A stretch of DNA of 64,000 nt from Azotimanducus chitobiosivorans (GTDB lineage: Bacteria > Pseudomonadota > Gammaproteobacteria > Pseudomonadales > Azotimanducaceae): the NCBI GenBank assembly GCA_965200235.1, contig OZ241339.1, forward strand, positions 1,426,001-1,490,000, written 5' to 3'. The position numbers were made by a program, and so were the translations under genes. Below are positions 35,808-44,004 of the stretch, one piece after another. Position 1 is the stretch's first letter, and each line of letters opens with the position of its first letter. The notes below the pieces were generated by a model, which made no database searches, was not told the DNA's origin, and worked only from the letters and a program-made list of their open reading frames with translations.

Positions 35808-35894
35808 GCCTGGGTGGCGAAATTGGCAGACGCGCCAGACTCAAAATCTGGTTCGGGCAACCGAGTGAGAGTTCGAGTCTCTCCCCAGGCACCA
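35808..35894 (+). tRNA. tRNA-Leu (anticodon CAA)
   Basis: An 87-base cloverleaf: the acceptor arms GCCTGGG and CCCAGGC pair, CCAGA and TCTGG close the anticodon arm around CTCAAAA giving anticodon CAA, a long class II variable arm follows, and the T arm is GAGAGTTCGAGTCTCTC. CCA is encoded. The following DNA to 42 kb is rich in defence and toxin genes, but I see no direct repeat of the tRNA end that would mark an integrated island. Confidence 0.95.
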
Positions 35895-35907
35895 ATGATT
35901 TACGAGA

Positions 35908-36402
35908 CTATGCACCGAGCTGCTCATTCGGGTGTGCCCTGCCTTCGACGCTTCGGATGTAGTCTTGAAATGTCCTTTTCTGTGTCGTCAGCGCCTCGTC
36001 TGGATCCGGCAGAGTGTTGAGCCACTCCAAAAAGCTCTTAGCGTTGTGCAAATGATCTTGCCGAGACCATTGGGAGCATCCATAGAATTTTCCAAAAGGC
36101 TGCTTCCAATATCTTTTGCCGGGGTGCTCTTCCGACTCTACCAAACCCGCATAACTAATCTTTAGCGCTAGCTCCCTTTGGCAACTGTCCTTCGAAAGCA
36201 GCTTCTGAGGTGCTCCCCATTCCTTGGACAGTTGGAGGAACGGGGAGCACCTCACAACAAAGAGCTTGTCGAGTTTCCCATCCGACATCTCTTTCTCCTT
36301 CGGCCACTTTGCCGAGGCCTTCCAGTTAGTTTGCACAAGCCAGCAAGACTGTACATGCCGCAGATACGAGAGTACGAGAGATTCGCTTATTTCAATCTTC
36401 AT
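35908..36402 (-). CDS. Hypothetical protein next to tRNA-Leu
   Basis: A 164-residue, tryptophan- and lysine-rich protein, e.g. KASAKWPKEKEMSDGKLDKL and KRYWKQPFGKFYGCSQWSRQ. It has no signal peptide or membrane segment. Composition is more AT-rich than the neighbours, as in recently acquired genes. It converges with the tRNA. Nothing in it points to a function. Confidence 0.5.
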   Translation of the reverse strand: MKIEISESLVLSYLRHVQSCWLVQTNWKASAKWPKEKEMSDGKLDKLFVVRCSPFLQLSKEWGAPQKLLSKDSCQRELALKISYAGLVESEEHPGKRYWKQPFGKFYGCSQWSRQDHLHNAKSFLEWLNTLPDPDEALTTQKRTFQDYIRSVEGRAHPNEQLGA

Positions 36403-36570
36403 GGCACATTGCCTGATATGGGAACGAGAATTGCCAGCTTACACGACGAAAATCTGCCCTAACTACCGGCCCGCCTATGCCTGCAACGAAATCGTGAAGT
36501 CATTCGCAAATTGCATATGTTGATCCTCTGTGCCACAATCGACTGCAAAACGCATCACCAAGGAATCAAG

Positions 36571-36828
36571 TTGACCGTCACAATTCACGTAGAAGTGGAA
36601 GAATCGATCAGGGACAAGGCAGTCGTTCAACTTGCAGAGCAAGGCCTGACGCTATCCGAAACCATGCGTATTCAGTTGGAGCAAATCGCAGCAGGTTTTG
36701 GGCCAAACTTTGGGTCGCTTACACCCAATCCAATTACGGTCAAGGCGATAGAGGCGGCACGGCGCGGCGAATTGGTCGAAATCGGCACCCCAGATGAAGC
36801 GCTCGCCGAGCTAAACCGAGACGACTAG
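36571..36828 (+). CDS. RelB/DinJ-type antitoxin
   Basis: About 85 residues starting with a TTG at 36571, which has AAGGA at a 6-base spacing; the open frame reaches to 36511 but lacks a good site there. VTIHVEVEESIRDKAVVQLA followed by GLTLSETMRIQL is the ribbon-helix-helix pattern of RelB/DinJ. These dimers bind their own promoter and neutralise a RelE/YafQ mRNA interferase. The toxin gene next to it is broken. Confidence 0.78.
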   Translation: MTVTIHVEVEESIRDKAVVQLAEQGLTLSETMRIQLEQIAAGFGPNFGSLTPNPITVKAIEAARRGELVEIGTPDEALAELNRDD

Positions 36829-36851
36829 CGATCTATTTGGCAGGGCGTGAA

Positions 36852-36989
36852 GTGCGTACTGTTAGACGCACTGCGCAGTTCCGCCGCGACTGTCACCTTC
36901 GCGCCGATCTAGTGTTCGTGTATCGAAAATTCGATCCGCATGAACTTGAGTTGATTCGAATCGGCACTCACGCACAGCTTGGGCTATAA
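36852..36989 (+). pseudogene. YafQ/RelE-type toxin with internal deletion
   Basis: A 45-codon frame opening with GTG: VRTVRRTAQFRRDC at the start and LVFVYRKFDPHELELIRIGT then HAQLGL at the end. These match the first and last strands of YafQ-type toxins, which are about 90 residues. Roughly the middle half is missing without shifting the frame. It follows the RelB/DinJ-like antitoxin by 23 bases. The toxin is almost certainly inactive while the antitoxin is retained. Confidence 0.65.
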
Positions 36990-37093
36990 CGAACCTCACT
37001 AGCGAGGCTCATCAATCGACTCAACTTGATACAGCCGGCCTTACTCGATAGTTGCAACAGCATAATCAGTCAGAACTGCTCAAAGCTTGAAAA

Positions 37094-37148
37094 CTCGCTA
37101 TAAGAACCTTTATTTCTCGCTATAAGTGCCTTTATAATTCGCTATAAG
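37094..37148. repeat. Three 22-bp iterons before the third DUF4143 gene
   Basis: The core [CT]TCGCTATAAG occurs at 37094, 37116 and 37138, spaced exactly 22 bases, with AT-rich spacers resembling CCTTTAT. They end 29 bases before the ATG at 37178. Two-turn spacing puts the sites on one face of the helix, as expected for cooperative protein binding. An operator for the ATPase gene is the likely role. Confidence 0.7.
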
Positions 37149-37177
37149 CACATTGCATCGCATTCATCTGTAGCCAT

Positions 37178-38461
37178 ATGCGGGCACAATCGTACAGCCG
37201 CCAACTTGAGCCGGTCGTTGCAGAGCTCATGCAGGCATTCCGCATCGTCTATCTGAGCGGGCCGCGACAGTCCGGCAAGACCACGCTTGCCCGGCAAATA
37301 GGACAGCAACTTGGCCTGCGCTATTTCAGCCTTGATGATCAAGCACTGTTGAGCGCGGTTCGTAACGACCCGCACGGATTCATTCACTCCACAAAAGGAC
37401 AGCCGATCATATTGGATGAATTTCAATACGTGCCTGAACTCATACCCGCCATCAAGCAGGCATCGGACAACTTGAAGATGGGCGAAAAGGGGCGGTTCCT
37501 GCTGACCGGTTCCGCCGATATTTTCCGCTCGGCCAGGACGCAAGAGGCGCTGCCGGGCCATATGGCTCGCTTGGATCTCTACCCTCTCTCCATCGCAGAG
37601 ATCTCATCTTCGCGGCGAAATCTCGTGGACTGCCTAATCGCGGGTGACTTCCGCTCTGCTACCGAGCCGTCTTGGAGCCGAGAGACGATCGCGCAGAGGA
37701 TTCTTGTCGGTGGCTATCCAGAAACGCAGCAAATGAGCATGCGAGCGCGGGGCATCTGGTTTCAATCCTATCTCGAAGGGCGCCTGTTCAAGGATTTCGA
37801 GAGCCTTCATTCGGCGCGCGGAGACTACTACTCGAAACTGCGCGCGCTTAGCTCCTACCTTGCAGGACTCTCATCCGGCCTTCTTAAGTACGCCACACTC
37901 GCGAAGGACTTGCAAATCGATGACCGGCTCGCGAGGCGCTATATCGATGTTCTCGAATGGCTCTACATCGTCAAGCGCGTGCCCGCGTATCGGAAGAATC
38001 GGGGAAAGCGCATTGCCACCGGCATGCCGAAGCTGCATCTTGTCGATACCGGACTCGCGTGTCATCTGCTGCGAGTCAATTCGCCAGATCAACTGTTGCG
38101 CAGCGGTCACTACGGCGCGCTGCTTGAAAGTCTCGTGTACTCAGAACTCATCAAGCACGCGACTCACGCCTCGCGATCCTGCGATCTGTTTCATTTCAGG
38201 GACACCAATCAGCGCGAAGTTAACCTCGTGCTTGAGCACAGCGGAACGAAAATCATCGGCATCGAGGTGAAAGCTTCGTCAACGCTGCGAGCGGACGATT
38301 TCAGGCACCTGTCGCGACTCGCAGAATTGCTTGGCAACGACTTTGATCGCGGCGTTATCATTTATACCGGAGACAAGGTCTTGCAGTTCCGCTTCGGTCA
38401 GCACAGGTTTCTTGCCCTGCCGATCAGCATCTTCGGCAACGGTTCAGCTGTGCAGCAATGA
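37178..38461 (+). CDS. DUF4143 family AAA ATPase (third of three)
   Basis: A 427-residue paralogue of the genes at 8522 and 20351. Walker A is SGPRQSGKTTLARQI near 28-42 and Walker B PIILDEFQYVPEL near 75-88; TGSADIF is the sensor. The middle winged helix is LQIDDRLARRYIDVLEWL, and the DUF4143 end has REVNLVLEHSGTKIIGIEVK with E-x-K. It carries a phased iteron array in its promoter, and its stop overlaps the DUF192 gene (ATGA), so the two are co-translated. Confidence 0.86.
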   Translation: MRAQSYSRQLEPVVAELMQAFRIVYLSGPRQSGKTTLARQIGQQLGLRYFSLDDQALLSAVRNDPHGFIHSTKGQPIILDEFQYVPELIPAIKQASDNLKMGEKGRFLLTGSADIFRSARTQEALPGHMARLDLYPLSIAEISSSRRNLVDCLIAGDFRSATEPSWSRETIAQRILVGGYPETQQMSMRARGIWFQSYLEGRLFKDFESLHSARGDYYSKLRALSSYLAGLSSGLLKYATLAKDLQIDDRLARRYIDVLEWLYIVKRVPAYRKNRGKRIATGMPKLHLVDTGLACHLLRVNSPDQLLRSGHYGALLESLVYSELIKHATHASRSCDLFHFRDTNQREVNLVLEHSGTKIIGIEVKASSTLRADDFRHLSRLAELLGNDFDRGVIIYTGDKVLQFRFGQHRFLALPISIFGNGSAVQQ

Positions 38462-39000
38462 GCCTCATGGTCGATATCGGCATCATGCGTTCCACTGAGC
38501 CGCAACCTCTTGCGTACCAGCTCGTGTTTCGATTCATCCTCATCTCACTTTTTCCCCTGCTTGCGTGCGGCGCGTGCGCGGGCGAGCCACGTGAGCCGCT
38601 GTGCGTACATACCTTGCAAGGGGACGTGCATCAATTTCAAGTTGAAATTGCTCGCAGCGATGAGCAGCGACGCACAGGGCTCATGCACAGGACCACACTC
38701 GCCGAGGACGCAGGCATGCTGTTCGACTTCGAACGGGAACAACCCATCATCATGTGGATGAAGAACACGCCGCTCTCGCTCGACATGCTGTTCATTGGCG
38801 ATGATGGGCGCATAGTGCGCATCGCCAAGGACACCGAACCCTACTCACTCAAACGTATCCCGTCCGGCCGACCAGCGCGTGCGGTGCTCGAAGTCCGCGC
38901 CGGCACCAGCGCACGGCTGGGCATCGGGGTTGGTGATCACATCGTCCACGCTATGTTTGGCGACCGAAACTGCGAGGCAGTGTCAGCTGCAAGTCACTGA
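38458..39000 (+). CDS. DUF192 family secreted protein
   Basis: A 180-residue protein. A hydrophobic N-terminal segment (FRFILISLFPLLACGACAG) is a signal peptide, possibly of lipoprotein type. The DUF192 domain follows: EIARSDEQRRTGLMHRTTLA, GMLFDFEREQPIIMWMKNTP, and GIGVGDHIVHAMF. The role of the family is unknown. The start overlaps the preceding stop. A later ATG at 38485 is possible. Confidence 0.8.
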   Translation: MSLMVDIGIMRSTEPQPLAYQLVFRFILISLFPLLACGACAGEPREPLCVHTLQGDVHQFQVEIARSDEQRRTGLMHRTTLAEDAGMLFDFEREQPIIMWMKNTPLSLDMLFIGDDGRIVRIAKDTEPYSLKRIPSGRPARAVLEVRAGTSARLGIGVGDHIVHAMFGDRNCEAVSAASH

Positions 39001-39989
39001 AACGCCGCCATCGGCGGGATGTCGATCATTGTCTTCAGACCCGGCGGCGCACTCACGACTCGGGGCACCGCATTGACAATCGCGGATGCCGTCGCCAAAT
39101 CCCCGTGCACACCGCCCGGTATCACCACTTCGAGGTCGGGCGATCCCTTGATGTGGACAGCGTCCTGGGGATCGTCCGCGCCAATGTAGGCACTGAATTC
39201 GAGCCGTATCACTGCGGCGCCGTCGATCACGCCTTTCGCCACTTGCTTGACGCCAGCCACCTGCCCCGCCGCCACCGACAGCGCTTCGCTGCGCACATTT
39301 GTTTTGGCGACGACTGGTTCAATCGTCTCGTGGATATCATCGAGCTGCAGGCCAAGGCCCGCGGTGATCATCGCCACCGACTCGGGCAGCCCGACATGCC
39401 GTATCTGGCCATCTTCAACGCGCTGTCGAAACGCATCAACGCTCAGCCCGGCGCCAATCTTCCTTTGAAACGGAAGCCGGCGATGTGCCGCATTCTGCCG
39501 TCGGACACAGACAACCGAATCGACATCCTGAGAGATACCAGTCATAAAGACCGGCCAAGCATCCATCAGGAACCCAGGATTCACGCCGCTCGCAAGCACG
39601 GTCGCGTCACGCTGCACGGCAAGGCGATCGATCTTTTCCGATAGCTTTGGTTGATGGAAATGGGGGTATGACATCTCCTCGCAGGTAGACACAACATTGA
39701 CGCCAAACTCAAGCACTTCCTCGAGCTGCGGCAACACTTGGGCAAGCGATGAACTCGTTGCCTGCAGCACAACATCGGGACGCGTTCGCTCCAACGTCGA
39801 TCGCGCATCGCCTGTGATCGTCAACCCGTTTAGAGTTCGGTCATCCAGAAGCTCACCCAAGTCGCCTCCCGCAAAAGCCGGATCCACAGCGCCGACGATG
39901 TCGATCCTTGATTTTGACGCCGCCAGTCTCGCGATGCTGCAGCCGATTGGCCCGCAGCCAAGCTGCACAGCTTTGATGGGTTCAATCAT
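38994..39989 (-). CDS. DapB-like/2,4-diaminopentanoate dehydrogenase-like oxidoreductase
   Basis: About 331 residues from the ATG at 39989 (the open frame goes on to 40322, over the aceA promoter). The NAD(P)-binding loop is QLGCGPIGCSIARL and the body has CEEMSYPHFHQPKLSEKIDR and ASGVNPGFLMDAWPVFMTGI, as in 2,4-diaminopentanoate dehydrogenases and dihydrodipicolinate reductase-like proteins. It converges with the DUF192 gene, overlapping it by 7 bases. The substrate cannot be fixed from context. Confidence 0.7.
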   Translation of the reverse strand: MIEPIKAVQLGCGPIGCSIARLAASKSRIDIVGAVDPAFAGGDLGELLDDRTLNGLTITGDARSTLERTRPDVVLQATSSSLAQVLPQLEEVLEFGVNVVSTCEEMSYPHFHQPKLSEKIDRLAVQRDATVLASGVNPGFLMDAWPVFMTGISQDVDSVVCVRRQNAAHRRLPFQRKIGAGLSVDAFRQRVEDGQIRHVGLPESVAMITAGLGLQLDDIHETIEPVVAKTNVRSEALSVAAGQVAGVKQVAKGVIDGAAVIRLEFSAYIGADDPQDAVHIKGSPDLEVVIPGGVHGDLATASAIVNAVPRVVSAPPGLKTMIDIPPMAAFQ

Positions 39990-40096
39990 GGTATGAGTTC
40001 CAGTTGTTCTGAAACTGTCAGCATGCCTGCTCGCGCTGTCATGAGCAAATTCCAATCGCAAGTCAAGACAGAAAGACGTGAATACGCGACCAATGC

Positions 40097-40125
40097 TTGA
40101 CGGGCGCACCACATATCGGCATGAT
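40097..40125 (+). promoter_or_regulatory. Sigma-70-like promoter for aceA
   Basis: TTGACG, a 17-base spacer and CATGAT (4 of 6 to consensus) are placed so that transcription would start near 40132, about 20 bases before the GTG of isocitrate lyase and after a GGGGGAAG ribosome-binding site. Confidence 0.5.
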
Positions 40126-40154
40126 GCGCCGCTTTGCCTAAGAGGGGGAAGCCA

Positions 40155-41456
40155 GTGGCACTTCATTACATTCCGCGCAAGACAAGGACCGAGCAGGTCG
40201 CCGATCTCGCCAAGGAATGGCGCACAAATCCACGTTGGGCCGATGTCAAGCGTGGCTATTCCGCCGAAGATGTCGTCAATCTGCGCGGCACCATTCCGCA
40301 TCGCAGCCTGCTCGCTGCGCACGGGGCCGACAAGCTCTGGGAGTCATTGCAGGACAACGACTTTATCAACGCGCTCGGCGCGCTCACTGGCGGCCAGGCG
40401 ATGCAGCAGGTCAAGGCCGGCATCAAAGCGATCTATGTGTCGGGCTGGCAGGTGGCCGCGGACAACAATACTTCCGAAACCATGTATCCCGACCAATCGC
40501 TCTACGCGGTCAATTCGGTGCCGTCGGTCGTCAACCGCATCAACAATGCCTTTCGCCGCGCCGACGAGATTCAATGGAGCAAGGGGATTGATGACGGCAC
40601 CGACTTCTATGTGCCGATCGTCGCCGATGCCGAAGCTGGATTTGGCGGCGTGCTCAATGCATTTGAGCTTATGAAAGGTATGATTTCCGCAGGCGCTTCC
40701 GGCGTGCACTTTGAAGATCAGCTCGCATCAGTCAAGAAGTGCGGACACATGGGCGGCAAGGTGCTTGTGCCAACTTCGGAAGCCGTGCAGAAACTCATCG
40801 CGGCGCGCCTCGCCGCCGATGTCTGCGATGTTCCAACGCTGGTGATGGCACGGACTGATGCCAACGCGGCTGATATGGTCACTTCGGATGTGGACGAGTA
40901 CGACGCGCCGTTCGTCACCGGCGAGCGAACCCAGGAAGGCTTCTATCGCACACGCGCCGGCCTCGACCAAGCCATTGCGCGCGGCCTCGCCTATGCGCCA
41001 TACGCCGATTTGCTGTGGTGCGAAACCGCCGTGCCCGACCTCGACGAAGCCAAGCGCTTCGCCGAAGCCATCAAGCGTGAACATCCGAACAAGATGCTCT
41101 CCTACAACTGCTCGCCTTCTTTCAATTGGAAGGCGCATCTCGACGATGCCACCATTGCCAAGTTCCAAAAGGAACTTGCTGCCATGGGCTACAAGTTCCA
41201 ATTCATCACCTTGGCCGGCATCCACAGCATGTGGTACAACATGTTCAGCCTCGCCAAGGGCTATGTCGAAAAGCAAATGACCGCCTATGTTGCGCTGCAG
41301 GATCAGGAATTCGCAGCCGCCGACGAAGGCTACACCTTTGTCAGCCACCAGCAGGAAGTCGGCACTGGGTACTTCGATGAAGTTGCGCGGGTCGTGCAAG
41401 GCGGTTCGTCCTCGGTGACGGCGCTCACGGGGTCTACTGAGGAGACGCAGTTTTAG
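40155..41456 (+). CDS. aceA: Isocitrate lyase
   Basis: A 433-residue enzyme, matching the 434 residues of the E. coli protein, that splits isocitrate into glyoxylate and succinate in the glyoxylate shunt. The catalytic cysteine lies in KKCGHMGGKV, the substrate loop in VADAEAGFGG, and SGWQVAADNNTSETMYPDQS is conserved. The GTG start at 40155 has a strong GGGGGAAG site; the frame is open to 40134. No malate synthase is adjacent. Use of acetyl-CoA-yielding carbon sources is implied. Confidence 0.95.
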   Translation: MALHYIPRKTRTEQVADLAKEWRTNPRWADVKRGYSAEDVVNLRGTIPHRSLLAAHGADKLWESLQDNDFINALGALTGGQAMQQVKAGIKAIYVSGWQVAADNNTSETMYPDQSLYAVNSVPSVVNRINNAFRRADEIQWSKGIDDGTDFYVPIVADAEAGFGGVLNAFELMKGMISAGASGVHFEDQLASVKKCGHMGGKVLVPTSEAVQKLIAARLAADVCDVPTLVMARTDANAADMVTSDVDEYDAPFVTGERTQEGFYRTRAGLDQAIARGLAYAPYADLLWCETAVPDLDEAKRFAEAIKREHPNKMLSYNCSPSFNWKAHLDDATIAKFQKELAAMGYKFQFITLAGIHSMWYNMFSLAKGYVEKQMTAYVALQDQEFAAADEGYTFVSHQQEVGTGYFDEVARVVQGGSSSVTALTGSTEETQF

Positions 41457-41575
41457 GGGCCTTGCATACGACACGCAGGGGTGCCCCCGTCGACCTGACT
41501 GTGCGGGCTCAGAGATGTTAGGATGGGCAGGGGGTTACCATATTGATCCGTAACAATCCAGGAGGGCACATTCCA

Positions 41576-42487
41576 ATGATCCCAGATTTCCAATCTCTTA
41601 TGAGGCCAGTACTCGAAATTTCAAGCGAGGACGAGATAAGCATTGCTGACGCAGTCAAGCAACTGGCGGACAAGCTCTCGCTTTCTGAACAAGACCGAAA
41701 TGAGCGATTGCCGAGTGGCCAGAAGCAGTTCGCGAATCGAGTGAGCTGGGCGAAATCATACTTGAAGCAAGCGGGTTTGGTTGAGGCTACGAAACGCGGT
41801 CATTTTCGTGCAACCGAAGGCGGGAAAGACGTCTTAGCCGATACTCAGGCCACGATCAACATCAAGTATCTACAGCAATTTGAGGAATTTCAAAATTCTC
41901 GCTTCGCCGGCAAACAGGGTGCCAACGCGGAAGCTGCCCAGAAGATCGATGATGCCGAAAAGACACCGGACGAAACGCTCCGCAAAGCATACAAACTGAT
42001 CAACGACGAACTTGTTTCGGAATTGCTCGACCAAGTAAGGGGTGCCAACCCTTATTTCTTTGAGAAGCTGGTTGTCGAACTTCTGCGCGCCATGGGATAC
42101 GGAGGATACGGAGTCGACTCAGAAGATGCCGTACGCAAACTTGGCGGGAGCGGTGATGGAGGTGTTGACGGTGTCATCGACCAAGATACGCTCGGTGTCG
42201 ATCAAATCTACATTCAAGCCAAGCGCTACGATGAGAACAATTCGGTCGGCCCGGGCGCAGTCCAAGCTTTCTCAGGTGCCCTCAACGGGAAGAAGGCTCA
42301 GAAAGGCATATTCGTGACAACATCTTCGTTCACTGCGGGAGCGAAGCAGGCAGCCCAAGACGCGACAGTTAGGATAGTCCTCATTGACGGGCTTCGCCTC
42401 GCGGAATTGATGATCGAATACGGCATTGGATGTCGCGAAGAGCAGACCATTTCCTTGAAGAAGGTAGACGAAGGATATTTCGAGTAA
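41576..42487 (+). CDS. Mrr-type restriction endonuclease
   Basis: A 303-residue protein from the ATG at 41576, which has AGGAGGG about 8 bases upstream. The N-terminal half is the Mrr winged-helix (QFANRVSWAKSYLKQAGLVE). The C-terminal half is the nuclease: FEKLVVELLRAMGYG, GGSGDGGVDGVI with the active aspartate, and IYIQAKRY with Q-x-K. Mrr enzymes are type IV, cutting methylated foreign DNA. The neighbouring genes include a toxin-antitoxin pair. Some Mrr proteins react against foreign type III methylases; the target here is unknown. Confidence 0.9.
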   Translation: MIPDFQSLMRPVLEISSEDEISIADAVKQLADKLSLSEQDRNERLPSGQKQFANRVSWAKSYLKQAGLVEATKRGHFRATEGGKDVLADTQATINIKYLQQFEEFQNSRFAGKQGANAEAAQKIDDAEKTPDETLRKAYKLINDELVSELLDQVRGANPYFFEKLVVELLRAMGYGGYGVDSEDAVRKLGGSGDGGVDGVIDQDTLGVDQIYIQAKRYDENNSVGPGAVQAFSGALNGKKAQKGIFVTTSSFTAGAKQAAQDATVRIVLIDGLRLAELMIEYGIGCREEQTISLKKVDEGYFE

Positions 42488-42549
42488 CCCTTTAGTGACG
42501 TTTGACTGTAACAATACAGTTCGATAGACTGTGTTGCTGTCACATATGA

Positions 42550-42963
42550 GTGGACGAAGCAAATATGGTCATGCCAGCAGAACAACTCGTGCGGCAAGGT
42601 TCAGACCTCGCACCATTGCTGCTACCGTCAATCTTCCGCATTTTTGGTCTATGGAACCTCACGGGCGCGCAGCAAATGACCCTATTGGGTCTGAGTAACG
42701 AGAAGACACTCTACAACTGGAAGAATAAGCCCGGCAAAGCTAAATTGACGCGGGACCTTCTGGAGAGGACCAGCTACATTCTTGGCATATACAAGTCCTT
42801 GCAGATTCTATTGCCAGACCCTGTGCTTGCCGACCGATGGCTGCTCACACCGAACGATAATCCGCTGTTCAATGGCTCAACACCGCTTGATCGCCTCATG
42901 GCCGGGCAAGTGCTAGATCTTGCCGTGGTCAGAGGCCACCTTGATGCGGAGCGCGGAGGCTAG
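42550..42963 (+). CDS. Xre/MbcA/ParS-type antitoxin of a RES system
   Basis: A protein of up to 137 residues (GTG at 42550; ATG at 42565 also in frame). MTLLGLSNEKTLYNWKNKPG is the helix-turn-helix, and PDPVLADRWLLTPNDNPLFN followed by DRLMAGQVLDLAVVRGHLD is the C-terminal antitoxin domain that plugs the RES toxin's NAD site. It is followed by the RES toxin, now separated from it by a 303-bp element. Its stop TAG lies in the element's CTAG target. Confidence 0.87.
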   Translation: MDEANMVMPAEQLVRQGSDLAPLLLPSIFRIFGLWNLTGAQQMTLLGLSNEKTLYNWKNKPGKAKLTRDLLERTSYILGIYKSLQILLPDPVLADRWLLTPNDNPLFNGSTPLDRLMAGQVLDLAVVRGHLDAERGG

Positions 42964-43266
42964 TGCTCCGTCAAACTAAAAATGAGGTGTCAGTGGCTGC
43001 GGGCAGTTTCCGTGCAAGGCGCGTCGCGCAGGGAATACCCCGCCGTATTTCCAAGCGGCGCAACGCCGCACGGGGACTGCCCGCAGCCACCCGAAGGGCG
43101 CGCCCACAAGCGCCCATCGACATTCTTGCGAGGGTGCCCCTCGCGCCTTTTGGCTGAAGGCTCTGTCGCGGCCCTTGGAAATACGGCCAGGTATTCCCTG
43201 CGGGCCGCGCCTTGCATCTGGGCGCTTGTGGGCGCGCTGACACCTCATTTTTAGTTTGACGGAGCA
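42964..43266. mobile_element. MITE-like palindromic element, family 2, copy b
   Basis: A 303-bp element flanked by perfect CTAG duplications at 42960-42963 and 43267-43270. Its ends TGCTCCGTCAAACTAAAAA are inverted and continue to about 30 bases. Inside are nested GC-rich palindromes homologous to 14653-14914, plus about 40 bp not in that copy. It is wedged between antitoxin and toxin and leaves both frames intact, but puts long hairpins in the message between them. Confidence 0.9.
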
Positions 43267-43269
43267 CTA

Positions 43270-43947
43270 GTGATTGACATCTCCTCGCTGCCGAAGAGAC
43301 GAGTCAGCACGATAATCTTCCGGGTTATACAATCTCGCTACCCACAGATTAGCCTCTTTGAACGAGCGTCTAGCGCGGATGCGTGGGAAGCTCTTCATGC
43401 TGTTGAGTCACTGACCAACCCGAGACTGCGCGATGAAGTTGGCGACATTCGTCTGGTGCCTAAAGAGGATCGAGTATACGGAGAGGGTTCCTCGTGGATC
43501 ATGGCGGCGTTCACTCACCCGCCCAAGGATGGTCGTGGCGGACGCTTCAACAGAGACTTTGGAATCTTCTACTGCGCGGCGCAAGAAGCGGTGGCAATCG
43601 CCGAATCCTCGTTCCACAGGGCAAGGTTTCTGCGTGAATCAAGGATGGAGAGCATCAGTCAAGAAATGCGCGTTGTTCGCGCACGGGTCGGACCAGTCGC
43701 GCTGCACGATGTACGACACCTCAAGGGACACGCTATCTATGACCAAAACGACTACACGGAAGCTCAATCACTCGGAAAGAAACTGCGCGATGCAGGCAGC
43801 TATGGAGTGCATTATTCAAGCGTCCGGACTCGCGGAACTTGCTTTGGCATTATGCGCCCCTCGGCATTATCGAACGCCGCGCATTGGCGCTACCTTCGAT
43901 ACCATTACGACCAAGGAACAATTCGGCGCGTAGAGTCTCTCGGATGA
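43270..43947 (+). CDS. RES-domain NAD-degrading toxin
   Basis: A 225-residue protein beginning at a GTG whose G is the last base of the CTAG target duplication. RES-type pieces include RVIQSRYPQISLFERA, ERxYGEGSSW, GGRFNRDFGIFYCAAQEAVA with the active arginine/tyrosine/glutamate region, and GTCFGIMRPSAL. These toxins phosphorolyse or hydrolyse NAD. Its partner is the Xre-type protein upstream. Confidence 0.87.
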   Translation: MIDISSLPKRRVSTIIFRVIQSRYPQISLFERASSADAWEALHAVESLTNPRLRDEVGDIRLVPKEDRVYGEGSSWIMAAFTHPPKDGRGGRFNRDFGIFYCAAQEAVAIAESSFHRARFLRESRMESISQEMRVVRARVGPVALHDVRHLKGHAIYDQNDYTEAQSLGKKLRDAGSYGVHYSSVRTRGTCFGIMRPSALSNAAHWRYLRYHYDQGTIRRVESLG

Positions 43948-44004
43948 CTCACAGCCTAATGGTCAAGCTCATGCGGCCCACTCGCAACCGATGTACTCAA
44001 TGCC

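Noticed and set aside
37094..37148. Iterons as a plasmid-type replication origin.
   Set aside because: No Rep gene, DnaA box cluster or partition gene accompanies them; a promoter operator is simpler.
41457..41575. Possible terminator hairpin after aceA (GGGGTGCCCCC).
   Set aside because: The stem is very short and no T-run follows.
35808..42500. tRNA-Leu as attachment site of a genomic island.
   Set aside because: No integrase gene and no repeat of the tRNA 3' end was found within the window.
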